Shown here: positions 16,971 to 25,077 of the stretch, in pieces | Layout of the letters: every line of letters begins with the position of its first letter | Position numbering within the stretch: position 1 is the stretch's first letter | Assembly: GCA_021810565.1 (NCBI GenBank) | Contig: JAJZIM010000025.1 | Span: 1-40,853 of the forward strand | Length of the DNA: 40,853 nucleotides | DNA from: Bacillota bacterium | GTDB taxonomy: Bacteria > Bacillota > Sulfobacillia > JAJZIM01 | Direction: 5' to 3' | The notes under the pieces: model-generated | Seen by the model: only the letters and a program-made list of their open reading frames with translations | Databases searched by the model: none | Told to the model about the DNA's origin: nothing | Program-made: the position numbers and the translations under genes

Positions 16971-18035
16971 TCACTCCCAGCGGTAGGTTTTCACCGCTAC
17001 CGCTGCTGCGGTCAGCCCCCAAGCCAGGAGGATCCCCAAAGGCGTGGCTATCTTTCCCAATCCCTCCCCCAGGGTCATCACGTCCCGCAGGGCGTCTGCG
17101 AAATAGGTCAGGGGTGAGACCCGGGCGACGAAGCGGAAGAATTGCGGCATGAGGCTCACCTGCCAGAAGATGCCCGACAGGAACATCAGGAGGAAGTTCA
17201 GCACCGAGCTCAGGCTGTTGGCCACCTCCACCGTGCGGGACAGCCCGGAGAGGGCCAGGCCCATCGTCACGAACACCGCCGCCCCCAGCAGGCACACGGC
17301 CAAGAAAAGCGGCAGGCTGCCCACGAAGTGCACGTGGTAGAAAACCACGGCGATGCCCAGCAAGATCCCCGCCTGGGCCAGGGCCACGGTGAGATACAGC
17401 AGGAACCGGGAGGCCAAAAAGGCCGCCGGCGACAGGGGCGTGGCCCGCAGCCGACGCAAGATGCCGCGCTCGCGCATCTGCACGATGCCGATGCCCACCC
17501 CGAAGAGACCCGCCTGCATGATGGTCATGGCGATGATGCCACCCACCAGGAAGTCCACGTAGGTTAGTCGGGGCGCCGTGACCACCCTGCGCTCCACCCG
17601 AAAGGCCGAGGCCAGGTGCACCCGCTCCAGGGCCGCGGCCATGCCCATCTGCCGCAGGGTCTCCACCACGGCGCTGGCCTGGGGAGCGTTGCCCTCGGAG
17701 TACAGGACCTGCACGGCATCGTTTCCCCGCCCGGACCCGAAATGCCGCGGCAGCTCCACCAGGGCGGCCACCCGCTGCCGTTGCACCGCGGCCTTAGCGG
17801 TGGCCCCCGCCATCCGCTGGATCCGGAAGGCCGGTATCCGTTGCAAGCCTTGCACCACCGCCCGCGCCGCCGGGGTGTGGGCACGATCCCAAATCCCCAG
17901 CGTCGCGGTCTGGGTATGGCGCCCGAAGACCGCCCCGAAGATGACGATCATGATGATGGGCAGCACAAAGGTCCAGAACAGGTTGCCCCGATTGCGCAGG
18001 AACATTCGAAAGCCGGCCGCCGTCATCCGCAGCAT
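16971..18035 (-). CDS. ABC-2 type exporter permease
   Basis: A 354-residue membrane protein with the ABC-2 layout: one N-terminal helix (LFWTFVLPIIMIVIFGAVFG), a large extracytoplasmic region of about 130 residues, then five helices from FLVGGIIAMTIMQAG to the C-terminus. The cytoplasmic ERGILRRLRATPLSPAAFLASR segment is the family signature. With the ATPase encoded just upstream it would form an exporter for a drug, lipid or peptide; the substrate cannot be told. ATG start at 18035 with AGGGGAG upstream. Confidence 0.88.
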   Translation of the reverse strand: MLRMTAAGFRMFLRNRGNLFWTFVLPIIMIVIFGAVFGRHTQTATLGIWDRAHTPAARAVVQGLQRIPAFRIQRMAGATAKAAVQRQRVAALVELPRHFGSGRGNDAVQVLYSEGNAPQASAVVETLRQMGMAAALERVHLASAFRVERRVVTAPRLTYVDFLVGGIIAMTIMQAGLFGVGIGIVQMRERGILRRLRATPLSPAAFLASRFLLYLTVALAQAGILLGIAVVFYHVHFVGSLPLFLAVCLLGAAVFVTMGLALSGLSRTVEVANSLSSVLNFLLMFLSGIFWQVSLMPQFFRFVARVSPLTYFADALRDVMTLGEGLGKIATPLGILLAWGLTAAAVAVKTYRWE

Positions 18036-18048
18036 CCTTCTCCTCCCC

Positions 18049-18957
18049 TCAATCCCGCAGGCTGCGCCCCGTCAGGGCCAGGAACACGTCCTCCAGGCCG
18101 GCGCTGCGCACCGTAAGCTCCCGCACCGCCAAACCCTCCCGAGTCAGGCGGGCCAAGAGCTCCAGTACCGGCGGCAGCTGGCAACATCGGACCACCACCC
18201 GGTCCTCCTCCCGCTCCACGCTACCTTCCCGCTCCAGCTCCCGCACCGCACCCTCCGGCAGCGCCGCCCGGAAGGCCACCCGATGGTCGATCCCCGCCGT
18301 GGCGATGAGCCGCTCGGGGGTGTCCATGGCCATGATCCTCCCGTGGTCCATAATGGCCACCCGGTCGCACAGCTCTTGCGCCTCCTCCATGTAGTGGGTG
18401 GTGAGGACCACCGTGCGCCCCTCGCCGCGCAGCTGGCGGATGGTGTCCCACAGGCTGCGCCTGGCCTGAGGGTCAAGCCCCATGGTGGGCTCGTCCAGGA
18501 AAAGCACCCGAGGATCGTTCACCAAGGCCAAGGCCAGCGCCAGGCGCTGCCGCTGACCGCCGGACAGGTTCTTCACGAAAACCCCGGCTCGTGCCGTCAG
18601 GCCCACCCGTTCCAGCAGTCCCCGGGTTTCCAGGGGCCGCCGGTAGAAGGAGCCGAAAAGGTCCAAGATCTCTCGGGCCGTGAGGAAGTCCAGAAAGGAG
18701 GTGGCCTGCAGTTGGATGCCCACCAGTTCCTTGATCCGCCCCGGTTCCCGCTCCAGGGACACGCCCATCACCCGCACCTTCCCCGAGGAGGCTCGCCGCA
18801 GCCCCTCGATGATCTCCAGGGTACTCGTCTTTCCCGCCCCGTTGGGGCCGAGGATCCCGAACACCTCCCCTTCCGTCACCGTGAAGGAGATGCCCCGGAT
18901 CGCCTCCAGTTCGCCGTAGCGCTTGCTAAGCTCCTCCACCTCCAGCACCGCCGCCAC
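18049..18957 (-). CDS. ABC exporter ATP-binding protein
   Basis: A 302-residue ABC ATPase. Walker A is GPNGAGKT (37-44), the signature is LSGGQRQRL, Walker B is VLFLDEPTMGLD, and the H-loop is in VVLTTHYMEEA. The extra C-terminal region of about 80 residues resembles that of CcmA/DrrA-type exporters. The permease gene begins 13 bases after its stop, so the two form one transport unit. GTG start at 18957. Confidence 0.92.
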   Translation of the reverse strand: MAAVLEVEELSKRYGELEAIRGISFTVTEGEVFGILGPNGAGKTSTLEIIEGLRRASSGKVRVMGVSLEREPGRIKELVGIQLQATSFLDFLTAREILDLFGSFYRRPLETRGLLERVGLTARAGVFVKNLSGGQRQRLALALALVNDPRVLFLDEPTMGLDPQARRSLWDTIRQLRGEGRTVVLTTHYMEEAQELCDRVAIMDHGRIMAMDTPERLIATAGIDHRVAFRAALPEGAVRELEREGSVEREEDRVVVRCCQLPPVLELLARLTREGLAVRELTVRSAGLEDVFLALTGRSLRD

Positions 18958-18978
18958 GTAACCAGCTCCTTCCCTGCC

Positions 18979-19695
18979 TCAGGATGCCTCCCGGGAACCG
19001 GCCCCCGCCCGGTGGGCCAAGAGCCATACCGGCAGCAGGAGCACCAATCCCGGGCTGTAGCCGCCCAGGGACGGGAACACCGCCGTCGTCAGGAAAAACA
19101 GGCCCACCAACGGAAAGTAGAACTCCTCCCCCAGGGCAGCCGCCCAGGCGGCAGGCGCCGCTCCCCCGGTCGCTGCCCGGCAACGCGGCCAGAGCGCCCC
19201 CACCCGCCGGCAGTACTCGGCGTAGGAGGACCCCCAGCGCCGCTGCATAGCCGCCTCCTCCGAGCGGATCAAAAAAATCGCAAGCGCTGCCGAGCCCGCC
19301 ACAAGCACTAGGGCGCCGACGGGCCGGTCCAAGACGGCGAAGCCGATACTGATCACCAGCAGTCCCAGGTAAAGGGGATTACGTACGTGTCGGTAGGGAC
19401 CGGCCACCCGTAGGCTATCGGTGCGCACCGCGCTGTCCACCGGCACCCCCCGCGGCAGGTAGGCCACCCCCCAGCATCGCAGGGCGCCCCCCGCCACCAT
19501 CAACAGACCCGCACCGGCCCAAAGCCCCCGGGCCCATGCCCCGTCGCCGCCGGATCCGCTCAAGGCGGCAGCCGCCAGCCTCCAGACCGGCGGCCCACCG
19601 CCCACCCAACCGCTGCCCACATACAGGGCCATGAACAATGGCACCCGGTGGCGGAAATACCAGGGCGTCCCCTCGGAGCGCGCCAAGGTCCTCAC
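18979..19695 (-). CDS. Membrane methyltransferase of the isoprenylcysteine/phospholipid methyltransferase family
   Basis: About 238 residues with several membrane helices. The C-terminal SAM-binding signature is GPYRHVRNPLYLGLLVISIGF and, about 55 residues later, EEAAMQRRWGSSYAEYCRRV. This is the ICMT/PEMT superfamily; bacterial members methylate lipids or unknown acceptors. An extra hydrophobic stretch follows the domain. The start is uncertain. GTG at 19693-19695 or TTG at 19686 fit the GGGAGAGGAGAGG region, whereas ATGs further upstream overlap a -10-like TATGAT (19712-19717, minus). It lies 21 bases before the ABC ATPase and may be co-transcribed. Confidence 0.78.
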   Translation of the reverse strand: MRTLARSEGTPWYFRHRVPLFMALYVGSGWVGGGPPVWRLAAAALSGSGGDGAWARGLWAGAGLLMVAGGALRCWGVAYLPRGVPVDSAVRTDSLRVAGPYRHVRNPLYLGLLVISIGFAVLDRPVGALVLVAGSAALAIFLIRSEEAAMQRRWGSSYAEYCRRVGALWPRCRAATGGAAPAAWAAALGEEFYFPLVGLFFLTTAVFPSLGGYSPGLVLLLPVWLLAHRAGAGSREAS

Positions 19696-19757
19696 CTCTC
19701 CTCTCCCGCCCATCATACCTTGGCCGGCGGCTCCCGGTCTGCTGCCCGGGGTCATCC

Positions 19758-19782
19758 GGAACCGTGACCCGGGTCATGTTCC
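19758..19782. promoter_or_regulatory. Imperfect 25-bp palindrome, likely operator
   Basis: The core TGACCCGGGTCA (19765-19776) is a perfect 12-bp palindrome. It is flanked by GGAAC (19758-19762) and GTTCC (19778-19782), which are also complementary, with a one-base asymmetry. Its centre lies about 45 bases before the expected start of the kinase transcript and about 60 before that of the divergent methyltransferase gene. That position suits binding of the NarL-type regulator encoded downstream, but the binding protein is inferred. Confidence 0.55.
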
Positions 19783-19802
19783 ATCCTCCGCCTCCCCGGT
19801 GA

Positions 19803-19808
19803 TATAAT
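19803..19808 (+). promoter_or_regulatory. -10 element of the two-component operon
   Basis: A perfect TATAAT lies 25 bases before the kinase ATG. Only a poor -35 (TTCCAT at 19779-19784, 18-base spacer) is present, and it overlaps the palindrome at 19758-19782, as expected for an activated promoter. GGGAGGTGGAAGG follows as ribosome binding site. Confidence 0.6.
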
Positions 19809-19833
19809 CCCTTCCGGGAGGTGGAAGGCTCCC

Positions 19834-21021
19834 ATGAGCACCGCCTGGCGCGGCGTGTTCCGCATGGCCCCCCGGCAGGCCCGGCAACTGCGCTGGGTCC
19901 TTTACGCCCTGCTGCTGGTGGTACTGGGCAGCTGCCTGGCCGCCCACCCCTCCCCGCCGCGCTGGGCGGCCATCCTGGCCCTGTTCGCCCTCCTCTTCGC
20001 GGCCCTGTCCAACCCCGCCATGAACCGGCTCCTGGCCGTGCGCCAGGGAGCCTTCGGCCTCCTCGCCCTCCAGGCGGGCGCGGCCTTGGTGTTGGCCCAT
20101 CTGACGGCGGGGCACGCCTACTTCTGGCTGCTCTTCTTCCCGCCCCTCTCCCAGGCCGCCCTCTGGCTGAACCGGGCGGCGGCCGTGGCGGCCCAGGGGG
20201 GCATTGCCGCGGCGGCCGTGGCCTCTCTCTACCTGCCCTGGACCGGCGGTGCCTCGCCCAGCTTCTGGAATGCCCTGTCCTTCGCCCTGGGCTTGGCCTT
20301 CGCCATCCTCTGGTCCCACCACTTCGAGGCCATGCTGCGGCACCAAAAGCACACGGACCAGCTCCTGCAAGAGCTGGGTCAGGCCCACGCCGAGCTCAAG
20401 GCGGCCAGCGCGCAGGCCCAGGAGCTGGCCGCGGCCCGGGAGCGGGAACGCCTGGCCCGGGAGATCCACGACACCTTGGCCCACGGCCTCACGGCGCTCT
20501 TGTTCCAACTGGAGGGAGCCCGGCGCTCCGGCCCCGGTGAGGAGACCCGCGCCCTGCTGGACCGCGCCGCCGAGCTCACCCGGCGCACCCTGGGCGAACT
20601 GCGCCGGGCGGTGCGTGCCCTGCGACCGGAGGAGGCTGCCCTCACCCTCGATGCCTTCCGCCACCTAGCCGAGGAGTTCCGCCGGGACACCGGGTTGGTC
20701 GTGGAACTGACGGTGGAGGGATCGGAGGAATGGCCCTCCCCCGCGGCGGCAGCGGCCCTTTTCCGCTCTTTCCAGGAGACCTTGACCAACGCCCGCCGCC
20801 ACAGCGGCGCCGGGAAGGTCCTGGCCCGGCTGCGCTTCACCCCGGAATGGGTCCACCTGCAGGTGACGGATGACGGCCAGGGAACCGATCGGGTGCGGGA
20901 GGGCTTTGGCCTCGGCACCATGCGCCGGCGCGCGGCGGAGTTGGGGGGCACCTGCCGCTTCGCCTCGGCTCCCGGCCGGGGCTTTTCCCTGGAGCTGGCG
21001 CTGCCCCGGAGGCCGGCGTGA
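19834..21021 (+). CDS. Sensor histidine kinase (NarL-type partner, HPK7 class)
   Basis: A 395-residue kinase. Five or six hydrophobic helices occupy residues 20-160 with little extracytoplasmic sequence, so the signal is probably sensed within the membrane. A coiled coil leads to the HisKA_3 motif REIHDTLAHGLTAL (H212). The ATPase domain has FQETLTNARRHS (N box), VTDDGQG and GFGLGTMRRRAAELGG. Membrane-sensing kinases such as DesK and LiaS share this architecture. The response regulator gene follows with overlapping stop and start codons. Confidence 0.9.
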   Translation: MSTAWRGVFRMAPRQARQLRWVLYALLLVVLGSCLAAHPSPPRWAAILALFALLFAALSNPAMNRLLAVRQGAFGLLALQAGAALVLAHLTAGHAYFWLLFFPPLSQAALWLNRAAAVAAQGGIAAAAVASLYLPWTGGASPSFWNALSFALGLAFAILWSHHFEAMLRHQKHTDQLLQELGQAHAELKAASAQAQELAAARERERLAREIHDTLAHGLTALLFQLEGARRSGPGEETRALLDRAAELTRRTLGELRRAVRALRPEEAALTLDAFRHLAEEFRRDTGLVVELTVEGSEEWPSPAAAAALFRSFQETLTNARRHSGAGKVLARLRFTPEWVHLQVTDDGQGTDRVREGFGLGTMRRRAAELGGTCRFASAPGRGFSLELALPRRPA

Positions 21022-21653
21022 TGGAGCCGATCCGGGTGCTCCTGGTCGACGACCAGCAGCTCTTGCGCGACGGGCTGGCGGCCATCCTGGCGGCGGAGCC
21101 GGACCTGGCCGTGGTGGGATCCTGCGGCAACGGCGAGGAGGCCCTGGAGGCGGCCCGCCGGATGCACCCCCAGGTGGTGCTGCTGGACGTGCGCATGCCG
21201 GGGATGGGCGGGGTGGAGGCCGCCCGCCTTCTGAAGCGGGAACACCCGGACACCGCGGTGGTCATCCTCACCACCTTCGACGACGACGCCTACGTGGTGG
21301 AGAGCCTGCGCGCCGGTGCCGTCGCCTACCTGTTGAAGGACCTGCCGGCCCAGGAGCTGGTGGACGCAGTCCGCCTGGTGCACCGCGGCGGGGCGCTGAT
21401 CCCGTCGGCCATCGCCGCCAAGGTGCTGGGCGAGTTGCGCTCCCCCTGCCCCGACCCCCTCACCCCCCGGGAGCGGGAGATCCTGAGCCTTTTGGCCCGG
21501 GGCCTCAGCAACCGCGAAATCGCCACCCAACTCTTCCTCTCCGAGGGGACGGTCAAGAACCACATCAGCCGGCTGTATGCCAAGCTGCACCTGCGCGACC
21601 GGGTCCAGGCCGTGCTGTACGCCGTGGAGCAGGGCCTCTTGCCGCGCGGCTAG
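21021..21653 (+). CDS. NarL/FixJ-family response regulator
   Basis: A 210-residue regulator. The receiver domain has VDDQQ (acidic pocket D10/D11), the phosphoacceptor D56 in VVLLDVRMPGMGG, and lysine in YLLKDLPAQEL. The LuxR-type helix-turn-helix is in LTPREREILSLLARGLSNREIA and LSEGTVKNHISRLYAKL. ATG 21021 shares a base with the kinase stop (TGATG) and has GGAGG 8 bases upstream; GTG 21018 is the alternative. The stop (TAG 21651-21653) overlaps the stop of the convergent gene. It probably binds the palindrome upstream of the operon. Confidence 0.93.
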   Translation: MEPIRVLLVDDQQLLRDGLAAILAAEPDLAVVGSCGNGEEALEAARRMHPQVVLLDVRMPGMGGVEAARLLKREHPDTAVVILTTFDDDAYVVESLRAGAVAYLLKDLPAQELVDAVRLVHRGGALIPSAIAAKVLGELRSPCPDPLTPREREILSLLARGLSNREIATQLFLSEGTVKNHISRLYAKLHLRDRVQAVLYAVEQGLLPRG

Positions 21654-22564
21654 GACGCGGCGCCTTTGGCGAAGGGGTTCCAGCCGGTGCCGAAGAAGCT
21701 CCCCAGGCCGACCCCCAAGGAGAAGAGGAATACCGCCAGCCAGACCAGGACGCCCAGCCAGGGTATCAGTCCCAAGAGGAACAGCACCAGGCTGCCCGCC
21801 ACCAACCCCCACACCGGGAGGGCCCCAGACCTGCCTGCCAGGTCCAGCACCCGGCGGCCCAGCAACAAACTGAGGGCGATCTTGCCGAAGACCTCCGCCG
21901 CCGCTAGGAACAGAAGCAAGAGCAGGCTGAGCGGTATGCCCACCAGGGTGATGGCCAGGATGACCATCAGGGACAGGCCCGCCAGGATCGCCACCAGACC
22001 GATGGCCACGCAGCGGCCTGGGAACTCAACCAGGTAGGCCGCCGTCGCCTCCACCTGACGGGGCCAAAGGGCCAGCACCGCTATTCCCAACACCAAGAAC
22101 AGCACCCATTGCGCCAGCCGCCATCCCATCCACAGGCCGTAACCCACAAAGGCGGGAAGCGACGGCCAGGGCAGCACGCCCCAGGAAAACCCGCCCGGTT
22201 TGATCAACAGGTGCGGCACGTAGGCCCCCGGGCTGAGCATCGGCGGGCCGCCCACCAGCGTCACCGTCCCCAAGATCCGGCCGTGGGGCCCCACCAGCAA
22301 TGGTCCTCCCACCAGATGGACGTCTCCGTCCACCTGCCCGTCGACGCGCAGCGGCCCCCCCACCACCCGCACGCCGCCGGTTACCGTGCCCTCCACCGTC
22401 ACCGGCCCGCCCACCATGCGAATGCCGGATACCGTGACGCCCGCGGGCACCTGCACGCTGCCCCCGATCTGATCGATGGGTCCCGACACGCTTCCCGCAG
22501 CCAGGACGGTCGCCGGCCCCGCGAGCATCACCGCCGAAAGAAGCAGGATCATCCACGCCTTCAC
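21650..22564 (-). CDS. Bactofilin-like/polymer-forming domain fused to membrane helices
   Basis: A 304-residue protein. A signal peptide (MILLLSAVMLAGPATVLA) is followed by a short right-handed beta-helix built of repeats such as VGGPVTVEGTVTGGVRVVGGPL and DGDVHLVGGPLLVGPHGRI. It ends with four or five membrane helices (from about residue 145). This looks like the polymer-forming cytoskeletal/DUF8173 type seen downstream of ECF sigma genes. The start is GTG at 22562-22564, overlapping the anti-sigma stop as GTGA. It is presumably an envelope protein controlled by the sigma factor. Confidence 0.72.
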   Translation of the reverse strand: MKAWMILLLSAVMLAGPATVLAAGSVSGPIDQIGGSVQVPAGVTVSGIRMVGGPVTVEGTVTGGVRVVGGPLRVDGQVDGDVHLVGGPLLVGPHGRILGTVTLVGGPPMLSPGAYVPHLLIKPGGFSWGVLPWPSLPAFVGYGLWMGWRLAQWVLFLVLGIAVLALWPRQVEATAAYLVEFPGRCVAIGLVAILAGLSLMVILAITLVGIPLSLLLLLFLAAAEVFGKIALSLLLGRRVLDLAGRSGALPVWGLVAGSLVLFLLGLIPWLGVLVWLAVFLFSLGVGLGSFFGTGWNPFAKGAAS

Positions 22565-23070
22565 CGCGCTCCACCTCCGCTCCGCAGCCGTCGCCCCAAA
22601 ACCGCCGCTTCCCCGGCCAGCAGCGCCGTCCCGGCGGCCAGCGCCGGCCAGGGCCCCCAAAGCACCGCCCACGCATACAATTGCCCCAGGAGATCCCGCA
22701 AGCTGAGCGCCGCCGTCTCGGCCAGGAACCATCCCGCCGCCGCCAGTTGTGCCGCCGGGAAGATCCAGCCCCAAAAGGTAGCGTCGGCCAAGGCGGCAAG
22801 CACCCAACCGGCCACCGCAGCCAGGAGGACGGCCCGAACCGAACCTCGCCGCCTCGCCGTCCTAACCCTGGCCGCCACCCGGCCAGGGAAGCCGGGGGGA
22901 GGCGCCAGCCATTCCCCTTCCAAAGCCTCCCGCAGCCCCGACAATCCGGCAAACCGCTCCCGGCACTCCGGGCATCCCGCCAAATGCTCGGAGAGCCCCT
23001 GCACCGCCGCGTCGGGCAGCCGGCCCGCCGCGTAGGGCCAGAGCAATAGATCCACCTCAGCACAGCGCAT
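22561..23070 (-). CDS. Zinc-binding anti-sigma factor (ZAS/zf-HC2 type) with membrane helices
   Basis: A 169-residue protein. The N-terminal anti-sigma domain carries HLAGCPECRERF (H29, C33, C36, the HxxxCxxC motif), with C3 as likely fourth ligand. After a basic linker come two or three hydrophobic helices (from about residue 77). It would hold the neighbouring ECF sigma factor inactive until an envelope or redox signal releases it. The ATG at 23068-23070 lies 2 bases after the sigma stop, and the end overlaps the bactofilin-like gene. Confidence 0.85.
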   Translation of the reverse strand: MRCAEVDLLLWPYAAGRLPDAAVQGLSEHLAGCPECRERFAGLSGLREALEGEWLAPPPGFPGRVAARVRTARRRGSVRAVLLAAVAGWVLAALADATFWGWIFPAAQLAAAGWFLAETAALSLRDLLGQLYAWAVLWGPWPALAAGTALLAGEAAVLGRRLRSGGGAR

Positions 23071-23072
23071 GC

Positions 23073-23600
23073 CTATTCCTCCCTCCCTAGGATCTTTCGC
23101 AAAAGCCTGCGGGCCCGGTACGTCCGGTTCTTCAGCACCGTCACCGGTATGCCCAACCGCGTCGCCGCCTCCCGACCGGAGAGTCCGCCCCAACAGGTGA
23201 GGGCCAAGGGCCGGCGGTATTCGTCCGGCAAGGCCTCCAAGGCGTGGTACACCCGGACCAACTCTTCCCGCCGCAAGACTTCCGTTTCCGGATCCGCCCC
23301 ACCCGACAGGCCTTCGGGCAGGGATATGGCCGGGGGATGCCGGGACCGGCTCCGGCGCCGGTCCAGGGCCAGGTTCCAGACGATGCGGGCCAGCCAGGGA
23401 GCGAAACCCGCCCCGCGGCGGAAGCGCCCCCGGGCCTGCCATGCCTTCAGGAAAGCCTCCTGGGCCACCTCCTCGGCCTCCCCCCGGTCCCCCAGCACCC
23501 GCAGGGCCAGGGTGAAGGCGAGATCCTGGTGGTCCTCCACCACGCGGGTGAAGGCCTCCGGATTCCCGTCCAGCACCCGTTCCCAGGCGTCCTGCGCCAA
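23073..23600 (-). CDS. ECF (sigma-70 family, RpoE-like) sigma factor
   Basis: A 175-residue sigma factor. Region 2 is FTLALRVLGDRGEAEEVAQE through FLKAWQARGRFR and WLARIVWNLALDRRR. Region 4 is ALPDEYRRPLAL through GREAATRLGIPVTVLKNRTYRARRLL. I place the start at TTG 23598-23600 because GGAGG lies 7 bases upstream and the N-terminus then fits the family. Longer upstream frames belong to shadow sequence over the MFS gene. The start codon is buried in a perfect 13-bp hairpin (23589-23627). It forms an operon with its anti-sigma factor. Confidence 0.9.
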   Translation of the reverse strand: MAQDAWERVLDGNPEAFTRVVEDHQDLAFTLALRVLGDRGEAEEVAQEAFLKAWQARGRFRRGAGFAPWLARIVWNLALDRRRSRSRHPPAISLPEGLSGGADPETEVLRREELVRVYHALEALPDEYRRPLALTCWGGLSGREAATRLGIPVTVLKNRTYRARRLLRKILGREE

Positions 23601-23627
23601 GCCCTCACCTCCGCCTTGGCGCAGGAC
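23589..23627 (-). promoter_or_regulatory. Hairpin enclosing the ribosome binding site and start codon of the ECF sigma gene
   Basis: The arms GTCCTGCGCCAAG (23589-23601) and CTTGGCGCAGGAC (23615-23627) are perfect 13-base complements separated by a 13-base loop. In the mRNA the loop is GCGGAGGUGAGGG, so the Shine-Dalgarno is exposed in the loop while the UUG start codon (23600-23598) is paired in the stem. This suggests translational control, for example by temperature or helicase/ribosome activity. The same repeat could instead act as a DNA operator. Confidence 0.65.
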
Positions 23628-23689
23628 TTCTCGCCGTCCCGCGCTCCCTTCTGCCGATATGTACGCCGCGGTCGGCAGCCGGTCCGAGG

Positions 23690-24934
23690 CTAGCCTTCCT
23701 GGCCGGGCACCCGCAGCGGCAGGAAGAAGGCGGCGGCCAAGAACGCTCCGACTAGGATCACTGCCGCCCCGCCGTCCAGAAGGAGCCGCGCCCCGAACCG
23801 GTCCGCCAACCATCCCGCGGCAGCCATGGAGGTCATCGAGCCGGCGGAGGTGACCAGGGTGGTCACGCCGGCGATACGCCCCCGTAGCCGATCCGGCACC
23901 GCCAACTGGGTCAGGGTGGTCTCGGCCACCATGGCCACGGCGATGGCCATCCCCAAAAAGGCCATGGGCACGGCGACACCTCCGAAAGAGCGGCCATTGG
24001 CCAAAACAAGGTAGCTCACCGCCGCCACGAAGAAGAAGGCGGTCACCTGCCGCGTCAGGGGGATCCGCCGCAAGACGGAGGCCGTCATGGCCGCCCCCAG
24101 CAACATCCCCGCCCCCTGAACGGAGAGCAAGTAGCCGAAGGCGACGGGAGGCAGCCGCAAGGCCTTCTCCACCAGCACCACCAGCAGGACTTGCAGCGGC
24201 CCCAGGCCGAAGATCCCCATCCCCCAAAGGGCGACGGCCCAGGACAGAAGGGCCGACCGGCGGAGGAAAAGGACGGCCTCCCCCAGGTCGGCCCAGAGGG
24301 AACGCCCAGAAGTTGCCGGGGGCGGATCCCCTACGGCGAGCCGGGTGGCCGCAATCGCCGACACCGCCAAGAGGAAGCCGGCCGCGTCCAAAACAGCCGC
24401 GGCGCCGATGCCTCGCCAGGCGTAGACGATGCCCCCCAGGCTAGGCCCGGCCAGCTGCCCGAAGGTGTCGCCAACCTGCAAAAGGCCGTTGGCCGCCTGC
24501 AGCTTCTCCGGGGCAACCAAGAGGGGGACGGACGTCTTGCGCGCCAAGTAAAAGCAGGTGGCCGCCAACATATATAGGAAAACGATAGCCCAGAGCATCG
24601 GAAGCTGGGCCGTAGTGCGCACCGCCAGGATCCCCAAGACCACCGCGGCCTGGAACAGGTTCGCCGCCAGCATGGTCCGCCGCCGGTCCCAGCGGTCCAC
24701 GAAGGAGCCCAAGAAAGGGGCGGCCAGGGTCGGCGCCACCATGAGCGCCACGGTGATCCCCACCTGCAGGGCCGAGCGGGTCAGGGCAAAGACGAAGAGG
24801 GGAAGGGCGATGAAGAGGAGGCGGTCCCCCAGCACCGAGGCGGCCTGACCGAGCCAGAAGCGCCGGAAGCCTCGATCCCGGAGCAGGCTCGCACCCGTTC
24901 CCACCGCCGGATCCTCCGGGCGGAAAAAGGACAT
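23690..24934 (-). CDS. MFS transporter (EntS/MFS_3-like exporter)
   Basis: A 414-residue protein with twelve predicted helices and the loop motif GSFVDRWDRRRTMLAANL between helices 2 and 3. The opening FRRFWLGQAASVLGDRLLFIALPLFVF is characteristic of the EntS-like group that exports siderophores or drugs. The start is ATG 24934 with GGGAGG 8 bases upstream; a TTG at 24970 is less likely. It ends 90 bases before the ECF sigma gene in the same direction, so read-through into the sigma operon is possible. Confidence 0.87.
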   Translation of the reverse strand: MSFFRPEDPAVGTGASLLRDRGFRRFWLGQAASVLGDRLLFIALPLFVFALTRSALQVGITVALMVAPTLAAPFLGSFVDRWDRRRTMLAANLFQAAVVLGILAVRTTAQLPMLWAIVFLYMLAATCFYLARKTSVPLLVAPEKLQAANGLLQVGDTFGQLAGPSLGGIVYAWRGIGAAAVLDAAGFLLAVSAIAATRLAVGDPPPATSGRSLWADLGEAVLFLRRSALLSWAVALWGMGIFGLGPLQVLLVVLVEKALRLPPVAFGYLLSVQGAGMLLGAAMTASVLRRIPLTRQVTAFFFVAAVSYLVLANGRSFGGVAVPMAFLGMAIAVAMVAETTLTQLAVPDRLRGRIAGVTTLVTSAGSMTSMAAAGWLADRFGARLLLDGGAAVILVGAFLAAAFFLPLRVPGQEG

Positions 24935-25077
24935 GCTTCCTGCCTCCCCGACCAAGTTGGCCGCCGGCAAACAGGGCGTACGGCTGCATCATCTGCGGAG
25001 GGCGCCGCCCTCCCCCCACCGATATATACGCCGGCGGCGGCGAAAGGTCTGCGGCGCGGCTCCCCGGGGCCGGCGCC

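Noticed and set aside
25008-25040. AT-rich spot CGTATATATCGG shared in form with one upstream of the ECF sigma gene (near 23655)
   Set aside because: Could be -10 regions or ECF-type sites, but no matching -35 was found at either place.
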